Of a stretch of DNA of 64,000 nt, positions 17,348-25,891 are shown piece by piece (position 1 is the first letter of the stretch; each line of letters begins with the position of its first letter). Under the pieces are notes generated by a model, which saw only the letters and a program-made list of their open reading frames with translations, did no database searches and was not told where the DNA came from. This DNA comes from Paenibacillus sp. NEAU-GSW1 (lineage in GTDB: Bacteria > Bacillota > Bacilli > Paenibacillales > Paenibacillaceae), in assembly GCF_009737085.1 (NCBI RefSeq), contig NZ_WOVL01000005.1, forward strand, positions 62,001-126,000, read 5' to 3'. The position numbers were made by a program, and so were the translations under genes.

Positions 17348-18046
17348 ATGCCTTTTCATATATTGGTTGTGGAAGACGATGCGGATATTAATCAGCTATT
17401 GTGTATCCTGTTAGCTAAGAATGGCTACAAGACGGAGCAGGCGTTTTCTGGAAGTGAAGCGAAGCTGCTGTTGTCGATGAAGCGTTACGACCTTGCGCTG
17501 TTGGATCTGATGCTGCCCGGGTTGTCCGGCGAAGCGCTTATTCGCGACATTCGCAGCAGCTCGGTTATGCCCGTCATCGTCATTTCGGCAAAAACGGAAA
17601 CGCAAGCGAAGGTTGAAGCGCTTAAAAGCGGCGCGGATGATTATATTACAAAGCCTTTCATTAAAGAAGAAGTGCTGGCCCGGATTGAGGCATGCTTGCG
17701 GCGCTGCAACGATTTTAGTTCAGCTGAACAGGCAGCTCAAGCTGCTCCAGGTTTACTTGCCTATCAAGACCTTGTTCTGGATTTGTCTTCACGGTCAGCA
17801 GCGGCGGCAGGCAAGCCATTAACCCTAACCTCCAAAGAGTTCGACATCTTGGCTATTCTCGTCCGTTCCCCCGGCAAAGTGTTCACGCGGGAAGAGCTTT
17901 TTCAAATGGTATGGAAGGAAAAGTATGCGGTGGAGGACAACACGATTAACGTCCATGTCAGCAACCTGCGCAGCAAGCTTTCCAGAAGCAATCCCGACGG
18001 CAGCTACATCGAAACGGTATGGGGAATCGGCTTTAAAATGGTCTAG
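17348..18046 (+). CDS. OmpR-family response regulator (BceR-like)
   Basis: 232 aa from ATG 17348 (AGGGGAG at 17337-17343). The receiver domain shows EDDADI, the phospho-acceptor Asp in ALLDLMLPGLSG (about residue 53), VISAKTET and the Lys in DDYITKPF. The C-terminal winged helix (LTSKEFDILAILVRSPGKVFTREELF, then VHVSNLRSKL and YIETVWGIGFKM) is complete. The cognate kinase is three genes downstream, after an ABC transporter, a layout known from bacitracin and lantibiotic resistance loci. Regulation of the adjacent transporter genes is inferred. Confidence 0.92.
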   Translation: MPFHILVVEDDADINQLLCILLAKNGYKTEQAFSGSEAKLLLSMKRYDLALLDLMLPGLSGEALIRDIRSSSVMPVIVISAKTETQAKVEALKSGADDYITKPFIKEEVLARIEACLRRCNDFSSAEQAAQAAPGLLAYQDLVLDLSSRSAAAAGKPLTLTSKEFDILAILVRSPGKVFTREELFQMVWKEKYAVEDNTINVHVSNLRSKLSRSNPDGSYIETVWGIGFKMV

Positions 18047-18135
18047 CTTTATACTTTCTTTATAGATTCCTTTACGCTTTGTTAAGTACTTGTTTGCCGC
18101 CTTTCAGGTAAAGTGGATGACGAGGTGATGAATTG

Positions 18136-19065
18136 ATGCAAGCGAATACCATATTGATGGCCAATCAATTATCAAAGCAATACGGGGCATTTACCGCACT
18201 GCATCCCGTCAGTCTATCCATAACGAAGGGTGAGATTGTAGGGCTGGTAGGCAAGAATGGCGCCGGAAAAACGTCTCTGCTAAAGATGATTGCGGGACAG
18301 ACGATGCCTACAAGCGGGGAGCTCGAGCTTTTCTCGCAGTCGACACCGGAAGGACTGATGCAAGCGAGACGGCGAATTGGCGCTATTGTAGAGAAACCAA
18401 GCTTTTACAGCGACATGACGGCTCGGCAAAATTTGGAGTATTACCGGATTCAGAGGGGGATTCCAGGCAAAGTGTCGGTCGATGCTGCCCTTCAAGAGGT
18501 CGGCCTGACTCAGACCGGACGCAAAAAGTTCAAGCATTTTTCGCTCGGCATGAAGCAGCGCCTTGGCATTGCTCTCGCGCTTATGAACCATCCGGACTTG
18601 CTTGTGCTCGACGAACCGATCAATGGCCTTGACCCGATGGGCATTATCGAAATTCGAGAGCTGTTATTGAAATTAAACCGGGAAAAACAGATCACGATGC
18701 TGATTTCCTGCCATGTGCTGGCGGAGATGCAAAATTTGGCGACCGCCTACGTTTTCATTGATCAAGGAAAAATAGTCAAAGCAATGACGGCGCAGCAGCT
18801 GGAGGAGAACTGCAGCCGGTATATTAGGCTGGTTGTCGGGGGAGAGGCGAGAGCGGTTGCCCTGCTCGAAGATCATTTTCCCGATATTCGGTACAGCGTA
18901 CAAGCGGATAAATCCATTCATGTTTTCAACCTGCTGGACAAAGCGGACGAAATAAACCGGGTATTGGTAAGCAACAATGTCCGGCTGTTTTCGGTGGAAG
19001 CGAAAGGAATGAATTTAGAGAATTATTTTGTTTCTCTAGTTGGGAGGCCTGCCGCTAATGGCTAA
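18136..19065 (+). CDS. ABC transporter ATP-binding protein (BcrA-like)
   Basis: 309 aa from ATG 18136 with GAGGTG eight bases upstream. Walker A VGKNGAGKTSLL (about residues 38-49), Q-loop region VEKPSFYSDMT, signature FSLGMKQRLGIALAL (about 136-150), Walker B LLVLDEPINGLDP, and H-loop MLISCHVLAEM are all present. The 90-residue C-terminal extension is usual for BcrA/NatA-type drug and peptide exporters. The gene overlaps the permease gene by eight bases. Likely role: resistance to, or export of, a cell-envelope-active peptide. Confidence 0.93.
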   Translation: MQANTILMANQLSKQYGAFTALHPVSLSITKGEIVGLVGKNGAGKTSLLKMIAGQTMPTSGELELFSQSTPEGLMQARRRIGAIVEKPSFYSDMTARQNLEYYRIQRGIPGKVSVDAALQEVGLTQTGRKKFKHFSLGMKQRLGIALALMNHPDLLVLDEPINGLDPMGIIEIRELLLKLNREKQITMLISCHVLAEMQNLATAYVFIDQGKIVKAMTAQQLEENCSRYIRLVVGGEARAVALLEDHFPDIRYSVQADKSIHVFNLLDKADEINRVLVSNNVRLFSVEAKGMNLENYFVSLVGRPAANG

Positions 19066-19801
19066 TTATTTAAAAAGCGAGCTATATCGGCTCGCGCGAA
19101 AAAAAGCATTGTATGTTTTTTTTGCGATCGGCATTTTTGCTCCGGTCCTCCTGACGATGTTTACAGCTGCAGTTGGCGGAGAACTCTATGCCAATACGGA
19201 ATTTGTGTTTAAGGTAACGATCGGCAGCTGGACGCTCATCTTTTTCGTTGTGCCGTTTATCGTCAGTCAGCTGCTGATGGATGACTTCTCAGACGGCACT
19301 TTGAAAAATACCGCCGCATACGGAATACCGCGCAGCACTGTTTTTTACGGAAAATGGATTTTGGAGCTTGCCGTTCTCGCCATCGCTTGGATTGTCACTT
19401 ATGCATCGCTTACAGCAAGTGCGTTTTTGATGCTGACAAACAACGGAACAACCAATTTTACGGGGTTTAATACTTCTATTCTAGGCATGCTGCCTTTGGC
19501 GCTTGCGGCGCTAGCTGTTTCCCACACGCTTTGTTTTCTGATCGAGAATATGCTAAGCCACTTGGTCGTCTATATTTTAATGATCATCGTTTTGCCCGAG
19601 CTGTATTACTTGTTGGCTAGAGCAGTGCCGACGCTGCAGGAGATTGTAAACAGCGTGCCGCTCTTTCCCTATGCCGCTGCCAGCGACTATGCATGGACGG
19701 GATCAAACGGTATGCTGCTATGCTGGGCGGTCGGAATTTGCTATGTAGCCGTTGCTTTTCTGGCAAGCGCAAAGCCGGTTATGAGGAAAGAATTCAAATA
19801 A
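19058..19801 (+). CDS. ABC transporter permease (BcrB-like)
   Basis: 247 aa from ATG 19058 (GGGAGG at 19041-19046); six hydrophobic segments are apparent. The start MANYLKSELYRLARKKALYVFF and the SQLLMDDFSDGTLKNTAAYGIPRSTVFYGKW segment are characteristic of ABC-2 type membrane subunits paired with BcrA-like ATPases. Overlaps the ATPase stop, and the histidine kinase starts 22 bases downstream, so the three are one transcription unit. Confidence 0.88.
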   Translation: MANYLKSELYRLARKKALYVFFAIGIFAPVLLTMFTAAVGGELYANTEFVFKVTIGSWTLIFFVVPFIVSQLLMDDFSDGTLKNTAAYGIPRSTVFYGKWILELAVLAIAWIVTYASLTASAFLMLTNNGTTNFTGFNTSILGMLPLALAALAVSHTLCFLIENMLSHLVVYILMIIVLPELYYLLARAVPTLQEIVNSVPLFPYAAASDYAWTGSNGMLLCWAVGICYVAVAFLASAKPVMRKEFK

Positions 19802-19822
19802 ATAAACGGAGCGTGACAAAAG

Positions 19823-20734
19823 ATGTGGTATGTCGTGTTTACCGGCGCAGCGGCTATCCTCTTTGCCGCGCTTTATTTACATCTCCGCAGATCGATGCGA
19901 TTGGCTGCGCGGCATATTAGCGGTCTTTTGTCCGAACCCCATACGAACAGGCGCATTCACTTTCAAACTCCGGATAAACAACTGGAAGCGCTGCTGATTG
20001 AAGTCAATCGCATTATTGCGGCAAGGCAGGAGGACCGCATCGCTTACGGGCGGAAGGAGCAGGAGCTGCGCAGAGAAATATCCAGCATGACGCATGATTT
20101 GCGTACCCCGCTTACTTCTATACTGGGCTATATTGAGCTGATCAAGGAGGAGCAGGTTACGGCTGAGGAAACGAAGCGATACTTAGACATCGTAGAACGC
20201 CGTTCCAACGCTTTGCGGTCTCTCATTAACGGACTATATGATCTATCCCGTATTGAAGCGAGAGATTATCCGATTCAGCTCAAGCAAGTTGATTTACAGC
20301 TGCTGTTGAAGCGGGCTATGGCCGATTTTTACCCGGAAATGAAGGATGCTGCTTTTGATGTTGTCCTTAATCTTTCAGAAGGGGCTGTACCTGTAATTGC
20401 GGATGAGGAAATCGTCATGCGGATTTATATGAACGTGCTGCAAAATGTACTCAAGCATGGATGTCGCTCCTTGCATTTGTTTCAAGGGGAAAAGGACGGC
20501 AGCATCGTAACCGTCATTTCAAACGTGGCGGCATCGTTTCGGGAAGAGGCGCTCCCGCATTTGTTCGAACGGAGCTACACCTCAGACCCGGCGCGGACGG
20601 GGAACCATAGCGGCTTAGGGCTGGCCGTTGTGAAAGGGCTGATGGAGCAAATGGGTTATCGCGTGCATGCGGAGTATGAAGCTCCGATATTTACGATTTG
20701 TTTGAACTGGACAAAGGGCGAGGAGAAGGATTAG
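19823..20734 (+). CDS. Sensor histidine kinase
   Basis: 303 aa. One N-terminal membrane segment (residues 3-20) without a real extracellular domain, then a HisKA domain with the phospho-acceptor in SSMTHDLRTPLTSILGYIELI (about residue 93) and an HATPase domain with N-box NVLQNVLKHG and G-box HSGLGLAVVKGLMEQMG. A kinase with almost no input domain next to an ABC exporter is typical of systems in which the transporter itself acts as sensor (BceAB-BceS; known for the family). Whether this permease has that role is inference, since it lacks the large BceB-type extracellular loop. Confidence 0.92.
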   Translation: MWYVVFTGAAAILFAALYLHLRRSMRLAARHISGLLSEPHTNRRIHFQTPDKQLEALLIEVNRIIAARQEDRIAYGRKEQELRREISSMTHDLRTPLTSILGYIELIKEEQVTAEETKRYLDIVERRSNALRSLINGLYDLSRIEARDYPIQLKQVDLQLLLKRAMADFYPEMKDAAFDVVLNLSEGAVPVIADEEIVMRIYMNVLQNVLKHGCRSLHLFQGEKDGSIVTVISNVAASFREEALPHLFERSYTSDPARTGNHSGLGLAVVKGLMEQMGYRVHAEYEAPIFTICLNWTKGEEKD

Positions 20735-20747
20735 CCCGAGAGCAGGT

Positions 20748-20826
20748 GAACAAGGCCGAGAACGGCTTTGTTTGCGTAGAGGCGGCAGCAGCAGAGCGAA
20801 ACAAGGCTGAAAACAGCCTTGTTTCG
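20748..20826. repeat. Twin-palindrome element, single unit (51-bp spacing)
   Basis: Two palindromes follow the kinase gene: AACAAGGCCGAGAACGGCTT plus TGTTT, and GAAACAAGGCTGAAAACAGC plus CTTGTTTC. Their CAAGG cores begin at 20751 and 20802, again exactly 51 bp apart. The spacer holds GGCGGCAGCAGCAGAG, resembling the spacers at 2.6 and 24.7 kb. One of the hairpins may also end transcription of the operon. Confidence 0.8.
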
Positions 20827-20865
20827 GCAGTACAGCCACGATCCGTCAGCGGTAAAGGACTTCGT

Positions 20866-21068
20866 TTAACTCGTCAGTTCAACCAGCTTCGTCCATATGC
20901 CCCAATAGAGATCGTAGTGCCTGCCGCCTACCCCTCCATCGCAAAACAGTAATCGCCATGCAGGATAACATTGTCTGCTGCCGAGTAACGATGTTCATTC
21001 AAAGGATGAAGATCAATTTCCTTAGCCCGCGCATCATTCAACAATTCACTCGTGCGATTGCGTTTCAC
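20866..21068 (-). pseudogene. Aminoglycoside phosphotransferase (APH(3')-like) remnant
   Basis: GCAGGAGGACTACGGC precedes GTG 21068, a good start. The frame reads NDARAKEIDLHPLNEHRYSAADNVILHGDYC, containing the HGD catalytic-loop motif of APH kinases, and then stops. In a shifted frame the sequence GGRHYDLYWGIWTKLVEL follows, which fits the segment after the metal-binding Asp of APH(3')-like enzymes. The intervening 20-30 residues, including the DxG/DLG motif, are missing. It is therefore an internally deleted, inactive remnant. Family assignment rests on these two short motifs. Confidence 0.55.
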
Positions 21069-21083
21069 GCCGTAGTCCTCCTG

Positions 21084-21503
21084 CTATAAATTTTTTTTCA
21101 AATAGTAATGCGTATAGCCGCCGGCATTCTGGATTTCTCCATAAACCTCGAACCCTTGCTTTTTATAAAAATCTAATGCTTGAAAGCTCAGTGTATCGAG
21201 CTTGATGAAGTCGCATGCTTTTTCTTTCGCGATTTTCTCAACAGCTTCCAACAGTTTCTTTCCATAGCCGAACTTCCGTACGCTTTCATCCACGAATAGA
21301 TATTGAATTTCCATCCAGTTCCAGCATATCTCTCCGACAATGCCGCCCAGAATGCGGCCGTCCGCATCGGTTAAATGAAGATTGATTTCTTCGTATCTTC
21401 CCTTTAAATGATCAGGAAAATGCATAAGATTAAACTCGATCATTTTGTTTCGTACATAGCTTTTATCCGTATCTTTAATTTCGGTTGAAATAAAAAAATC
21501 CAT
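21084..21503 (-). CDS. GNAT family N-acetyltransferase
   Basis: 139 aa, ATG 21503 with AAGGAG upstream. The acetyl-CoA binding core is seen as YLFVDESVRKFGYGKKLLEAVEKIAKEK (a Q/RxxGxG/A-like turn KFGYGK, about residues 80-86), followed by the GNAT C-terminal strand DTLSFQALDFYKKQGFEVYGEI. The N-terminus MDFFISTEIKDTDKSYVRNKMIEFNL matches small-molecule GNATs. Substrate unknown. It precedes the APH remnant on the same strand. Confidence 0.88.
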   Translation of the reverse strand: MDFFISTEIKDTDKSYVRNKMIEFNLMHFPDHLKGRYEEINLHLTDADGRILGGIVGEICWNWMEIQYLFVDESVRKFGYGKKLLEAVEKIAKEKACDFIKLDTLSFQALDFYKKQGFEVYGEIQNAGGYTHYYLKKNL

Positions 21504-21669
21504 GTTTCTATAGCGCTCCTTATAATAGAATCAAATATAAGCTTACCATATAATTCCTACTTATCCATAGCGTTTTTGAAAAAGCCCTAACGGTCATACC
21601 CAAAGAAATAACGTTGCGTGACAGCGCTATTTCCCAATTGGCATCCATACGATCAAATCCCTGACTGCG

Positions 21670-23001
21670 TCAGTCAGGTAAGAGATTATCGCGCCCTCCT
21701 GTTTTTATTGCTGTGGAAAGCTGTTGGTTCAAAAAGCTTTTAATTAATCTAGACGTCTCATAAGCGGCAACATAATCTACTGTTTCCCATTCCGTATGTT
21801 CATTCATATAACCGGCAGACAAATTGACGCTAGGGATGCCAAATGATTGCGCCAAAATTTTGGCGTCGCTGGAGCCGCCAGCGGTCACTTTCCAATCATT
21901 CATGTCGGCCAGGCGGCCAGCTTTCTCGAACAGCATGCCGTATTCTTCGGAGCAGAAAGGAATGACACCCCTGCAAGATGTGACGATGTCACGAGTTCCG
22001 CGACGGTCAACAACGATGGCGGCATCGACATCAGCCAGAAAATAGCGGTCCAGCTTCTGCGAACCGACGAGTCCGATTTCTTCCTCGACGGTAAAGGCGA
22101 TCTTTAGAGTGCCGTTAAATTGGAGTTGATGAATGTTGTCCGCCACTTCCATAATAACGGCAATGCCCGCCCGGTCATCTGCGCCCAATATTCCATTGCT
22201 TGATCGTAAAATTGTACCTTCTTGAATAATACAGCGATCATTTTCCAGCTCCTGATAGATGTCCATGTGAGCGGACAGCAATACAGTTGGCCCTTCGCCG
22301 CAATAGATTGCCGCACATAAATTGCCTGCCCGGTCGACGAATAGATCGTCTGCAATGGAACGCAGCCTGCCCCGAAGAAGCTGCCTGATTTGCGCCTCTT
22401 TGCCGCTTTCGCCTGGGACGGACAGCCATTCGATTAAGCGATGCTTGAACTGCTCGGCCTCGTAACGCGAGAGAGAGCAGGGATTCAAGTGAATCTCATA
22501 GAGACGTTCGGCGAGCTGCAGCAGAAGCTCTTTGCGATCGCCGCAATCAAACTCAATCGCTTTTTCTCGCGGACGTATAGCCATCCCTTCAGGAGCAATC
22601 ATTCGCAACAGCTCGATTTGCTTGCGGGTGAGACGAGTCAGCGTACCTACTGTTGGAGTACGGCGGCCGTGTCCGTCACAGCTATGGATAGTGTACATGC
22701 CAAGAGCATTCATCCATTGGCAAATGCCGCGCATAGAGAGATCGATATCCGCCAGCGGCAGTTCATGCTCAACCGGATTAACAAGGCATTCGCCGCCGCA
22801 GCGGTCAACTTGGCTAGAAGCGGTCTTGAGCGCTGCCGCCCAGCTTTGTTCCGAAACGAAACCCAGCTCATCTATCGTTGCGCCGATATTGACCAAGGTT
22901 TGGTTAAGCAGTTTGCCGGCATGGCTCGGTTGGCCGTTAAATTTTCCGTTTACATCTGAGGCTTTGAAACCATAACGAATAAGTAGTTGAGTTGCGTTCA
23001 C
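21670..23001 (-). CDS. M20/M42-like zinc exopeptidase with extra N-terminal domain
   Basis: 443 aa from GTG 23001 (AAGGGG upstream). The C-terminal 250 residues are an M20/M42-type peptidase: metal ligands in LLSAHMD, the bridging Asp in GILGADDRAG, TVEEEIGLVGS (general base plus ligand), IVVDRRG and NEHTEWETVD. Residues 1-190 form a separate domain (GICQWMNALGMYTIHSCDGHGRR), with two nearby Cys and His residues, that is not part of typical M42 enzymes. It resembles a putative binding domain, but I do not recognise it. The product probably hydrolyses peptides or acylated amino acids in the cytoplasm. Divergent from the next gene. Confidence 0.82.
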   Translation of the reverse strand: MNATQLLIRYGFKASDVNGKFNGQPSHAGKLLNQTLVNIGATIDELGFVSEQSWAAALKTASSQVDRCGGECLVNPVEHELPLADIDLSMRGICQWMNALGMYTIHSCDGHGRRTPTVGTLTRLTRKQIELLRMIAPEGMAIRPREKAIEFDCGDRKELLLQLAERLYEIHLNPCSLSRYEAEQFKHRLIEWLSVPGESGKEAQIRQLLRGRLRSIADDLFVDRAGNLCAAIYCGEGPTVLLSAHMDIYQELENDRCIIQEGTILRSSNGILGADDRAGIAVIMEVADNIHQLQFNGTLKIAFTVEEEIGLVGSQKLDRYFLADVDAAIVVDRRGTRDIVTSCRGVIPFCSEEYGMLFEKAGRLADMNDWKVTAGGSSDAKILAQSFGIPSVNLSAGYMNEHTEWETVDYVAAYETSRLIKSFLNQQLSTAIKTGGRDNLLPD

Positions 23002-23030
23002 CCTTGAATCATCCCCTTTGATTTAGTAGT

Positions 23031-23070
23031 TTTAGTGTAAGGGGCTGCTGTGACCCGCGGTCACACTAAA
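23031..23070. promoter_or_regulatory. Nested inverted repeat in a divergent promoter region
   Basis: Between the two divergent starts (23001 and 23086) lie TGTGACC-CGC-GGTCACA (23049-23065, perfect 7-bp arms) and wider arms TTTAGTGT (23031-23038) and ACACTAAA (23063-23070). It may be an operator for a dimeric regulator or a hairpin in the right-hand transcript. No regulator gene adjoins. Confidence 0.45.
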
Positions 23071-23085
23071 GCGAGGAGTAAGAGA

Positions 23086-24024
23086 ATGAGAGACGAAGAG
23101 CGGCAATTGGTTCCATACGAAGAGGAAAGAGAGCTTCAGCGGAAGTTAAAAGAGGCGAGGGAACGAAGAGACGCAATCGAGATAAAGGCGATTCGGGCCG
23201 AGCTCGTTACATTCTATGTTTTCTACGGGGAAACGTATAAAAATTCAGAGGCGCCAGACCCGCAATCGGCGAAATGGTGTCTGAAAAAAGCTTTGGAGCT
23301 CCAGAAGGATCATCCTGTCGCTAATTATCGGTACGGCCATTTAATGTACGCCGATAAAGAGTACGCATTAGCCGCCTATTATTTTAAAAAAGCTGTGGAC
23401 GGAAGCCCCGAGAAATGCCTTAGCGTTACACAGAGTTTAATAGCGAATATTATTACCGTTAATTGCGGCCTGCTTATGGCAAAGCTGGCTATTCAAGAAG
23501 TCGATGAGTTGGAAGAGCTTTATGAGGACGATTTGACGGATGCAGCAAAACGAGAAGACTTCTTAAGCCGTATGATAGTCAATAGCCAAGAAATGCTGGA
23601 ACGCCATATGTACTTGAAGGTAACGCCTTCGAGAGACGAGTACATTTCTCAGGAGCGTTACTTGTCCGAGAAGGAGACAATTGGGGACAATGAGATCAAA
23701 ATTTGCGTCACGCCGGACTACAGAGTGATGCAGTTCCAAAACAGAAAGCCTGAGAAACTTACGCAAACGGAGTTCTATGTTGCGCATACCGTCTTGATGT
23801 CCGCCACTTATCTCGAAACGCAAAAAATCGGGGAAGCGCTAAAGGATCTGGAGAAAATCATTAAGCCGGATGCCATCCGCAAATGCCTTAGCAGGCTAAG
23901 CAAAAATATTCCGTTCTGGGACTTGATTGTCGATACTTACCTTACCGGAAATTATTCTGCTCGCAGGAGGCGCAACGGGATTAAGTACACGCTATTGTGC
24001 CACAGCAGCATTGCGATTCCTTAA
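23086..24024 (+). CDS. TPR-like protein of unknown function
   Basis: 312 aa from ATG 23086 (GAGGAG about 8 bases upstream). The N-terminal region is charged and helical. Residues about 50-130 resemble tetratricopeptide repeats (SAKWCLKKALELQKDHPVANYRYGHLMYADKEYALAAYYFKKAVDGSPEKC). The rest is unrecognised; the C-terminus (NYSARRRRNGIKYTLLCHSSIAIP) is basic and looks unlike the preceding acidic protein, so a late frameshift is possible. Probably a protein-interaction factor. Stands alone and divergent from the exopeptidase gene. Confidence 0.65.
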   Translation: MRDEERQLVPYEEERELQRKLKEARERRDAIEIKAIRAELVTFYVFYGETYKNSEAPDPQSAKWCLKKALELQKDHPVANYRYGHLMYADKEYALAAYYFKKAVDGSPEKCLSVTQSLIANIITVNCGLLMAKLAIQEVDELEELYEDDLTDAAKREDFLSRMIVNSQEMLERHMYLKVTPSRDEYISQERYLSEKETIGDNEIKICVTPDYRVMQFQNRKPEKLTQTEFYVAHTVLMSATYLETQKIGEALKDLEKIIKPDAIRKCLSRLSKNIPFWDLIVDTYLTGNYSARRRRNGIKYTLLCHSSIAIP

Positions 24025-24145
24025 TTGCAGGATACTAGCTCCTCCAGCGAGAACTTAATATTCGATCCTATCGCCGATACTTGCTTGTCGGTCGGTTTGG
24101 ATCGGTATGATTTAAATTGTTCCACATTGAAATGGAGGCTGAATA

Positions 24146-24667
24146 ATGGAGTTGACACCTTTCATTAACGATTTATTTAAAGCGGCACAGTCAGGTGATG
24201 CTGCGCGTCTGCAGGGCATTTTGGAGTCTCACCCGCAGCTTGCCAATACGGAAAATGGGCAGGGCCTTACGCCGCTTGGCTATGCGGCGCATTTCGGGAA
24301 CAAAGATGCCGTTCAAGTCTTGTTGAATTATGGAGCAGATGTTAATGCGGTATCGCATTCCAGCGTTTCGTATATTCCATCGAATACAGCATTGCATGCG
24401 GCAATTGCGGGAGAGCGCAACGCGGACGTTATTAAGCTGCTATTGGAGCATGGTGCGCAGACGAACATTTTTGACAGCAACGGCCATACCTGCCTGCATT
24501 CTGCTGCATTCCATGACGACAACATCGAACTGATCCGCCTGTTGATCGAGCATGGCGCTGAAGTGAATGCCAGAATCGAAGGCGGAGAAACGGCATTGGC
24601 GCTCGCGATCGGGCAAGGCAACGTTAACGTTGCGGAACTGCTTCGCGAGTTTGGCGCGCTGCACTAA
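24146..24667 (+). CDS. Ankyrin repeat protein
   Basis: 173 aa from ATG 24146 (TGGAGG upstream). Nearly the whole protein consists of four to five ankyrin repeats: GLTPLGYAAHFGNKDAVQVLLNYGADVNA, NTALHAAIAGERNADVIKLLLEHGAQTN, GHTCLHSAAFHDDNIELIRLLIEHGAEVNA and GETALALAIGQGNVNVAELLREFGA. No signal peptide, so cytoplasmic; a protein-binding role is expected. The terminator hairpin begins at its stop codon. Confidence 0.92.
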   Translation: MELTPFINDLFKAAQSGDAARLQGILESHPQLANTENGQGLTPLGYAAHFGNKDAVQVLLNYGADVNAVSHSSVSYIPSNTALHAAIAGERNADVIKLLLEHGAQTNIFDSNGHTCLHSAAFHDDNIELIRLLIEHGAEVNARIEGGETALALAIGQGNVNVAELLREFGALH

Positions 24668-24710
24668 AGAACAAAGCCCTGACTATCCGCAGTCAGGGCT
24701 TTGTTCTTTA
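24665..24710 (+). terminator. Terminator after the ankyrin gene
   Basis: A perfect 20-bp inverted repeat, arms 24665-24684 and 24691-24710 (AAAGAACAAAGCCCTGACT arm), with a 6-base loop. It includes the stop codon. TTGTTCTTTA serves as the T-rich arm. Confidence 0.8.
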
Positions 24711-24735
24711 GTGTCGGCCTGCTTTGGCGCTGGGC

Positions 24736-25045
24736 TTCTAAGGTGCAAATGTACCTTAGAAGTGTAGAAGCAGCAGCAATTCTCAGTTCTAAGGTACAAA
24801 TGTACCTTATCTCGTCAAGGTAATCTCGATTTCACCTCCAAATTGGGCGTCTAAGGCACAAATGTACCTTAGAAGTGTAGAAGCAGCAGCAATCCTCAGC
24901 TCTAAGGTACAAATGTACCTTACCTCGTCAAAGTAACCTCGATCTCACCTCCAAATTGGGCATCTAAGGTACAAATGGACCTTAGAAGTGTAGAAGCAGC
25001 AGCAATCCTCAGCTCTAAGGTACAAATGTACCTTATCTCGTCAAG
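24736..25045. repeat. Tandem twin-palindrome array, period 113 bp (3 units)
   Basis: Three tandem units begin at 24737, 24850 and 24963 (exactly 113 bp apart). Each contains two copies of a palindrome with core TAAGGTACAAATGTACCTTA, the second 51 bp after the first (24788, 24901, 25014). The inner spacer is GTGTAGAAGCAGCAGCAAT and the outer spacer contains CTCGTCAAGGTAATCTCGAT and ACCTCCAAATTGGGC. One change in unit 1 (AAGGTGC) and one in unit 3 (ATGGACC) break the symmetry. No coding potential. The element is a three-unit relative of the single unit at 2.56 kb. Confidence 0.92.
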
Positions 25046-25265
25046 GTAATCTCGACAAACCTCCGATTCGAGCGTCCAAGGTAGCAAAGGGTGCATTAAA
25101 ATTTTTGTTCGCGAATATGATTGTAGGTTAGCAGTTAGCCCAAGTTTATTGAAGGAAGCGGTGAAACATGAGGATCTATGTCGCTGGTGAAAAAGATACA
25201 TTCCTTTAATCAAATGCTTTTGCGGCAATTATGGGAGGGCGGTTATTTCGAAGCTGCGCTCGTGC

Positions 25266-25715
25266 GTGCCGGATGCGACTTATCGCTGCAACAACAGCTA
25301 CTTCAGTTGGATCGTATTCATAGGGGAAGCGCTGCGGCTTGGAGCATTTGATTTAGCCGTCAATGCCAGAGCCGTTCAAATCAGGTTCGAGCAGGATCGT
25401 GTTTTCGGCGTGCAGGTGATGGCGCCTGATAAATCTCCTGCAGTGCTTCCGATCAAGAAGTGATGCAGCAGATTGGAAGAAGGTTTAAGAAACATTGTTG
25501 GCGTCTTAAAGGCAACCATTCCCCCAGCAAAATGCATTTGGTGTCCCGGATACGACAACCATGAATCGGGAACTTGCCGCATGGGAAATGATCCTGCTAC
25601 CTCGATAGTAAACCGTTATGGTCAAGTCCATGGCATTTCCGGGCTGTATGTTGGCGCATCAAGCATTCAGGAGATTATCGCGGATGTTAGTGAAGAAATT
25701 CGTGCTAAGCGGTAA
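25266..25715 (+). pseudogene. GMC oxidoreductase remnant
   Basis: Two pieces in different frames are readable. The first (from about 25266) contains LAVNARAVQIRFEQDRVFGVQVM, as in the FAD-domain middle of GMC oxidoreductases. The second (25473-25715) contains the C-terminal signature NHESGTCRMGNDPATSIVNRYGQVHGISGLYVGASS, which includes the active-site His region. The FAD-binding N-terminus and most of the centre are missing. It resembles the gluconate 2-dehydrogenase large subunit group. The 25046-25265 stretch upstream has no other recognisable content. Confidence 0.78.
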
Positions 25716-25760
25716 TGAATGTAATCTATAATTTTCAAACATAAATACAATTTTTCCCTT

Positions 25761-25798
25761 ACAAAACTATTATCATGGTATAATAGTTTTGTTTTTTT
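25761..25798 (+). terminator. Rho-independent terminator
   Basis: ACAAAACTATTAT (25761-25773) pairs with ATAATAGTTTTGT (25780-25792) across a 6-base loop, followed by seven T. A textbook terminator just before the CAP/SLH gene. Confidence 0.9.
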
Positions 25799-25891
25799 AA
25801 ATTCTAAGAATCTATCGATAGCCGTTTCACCCTATACCAACTAAACGCTCTAGCATCTTTGCAGCGCGGAATGAAATGAGGACTGAACCAA

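Noticed and set aside
25152..25210. Short frame MRIYVAGEKDTFL with upstream GAAGGAAG
   Set aside because: Only 13 codons, likely chance within decayed sequence upstream of the GMC remnant.
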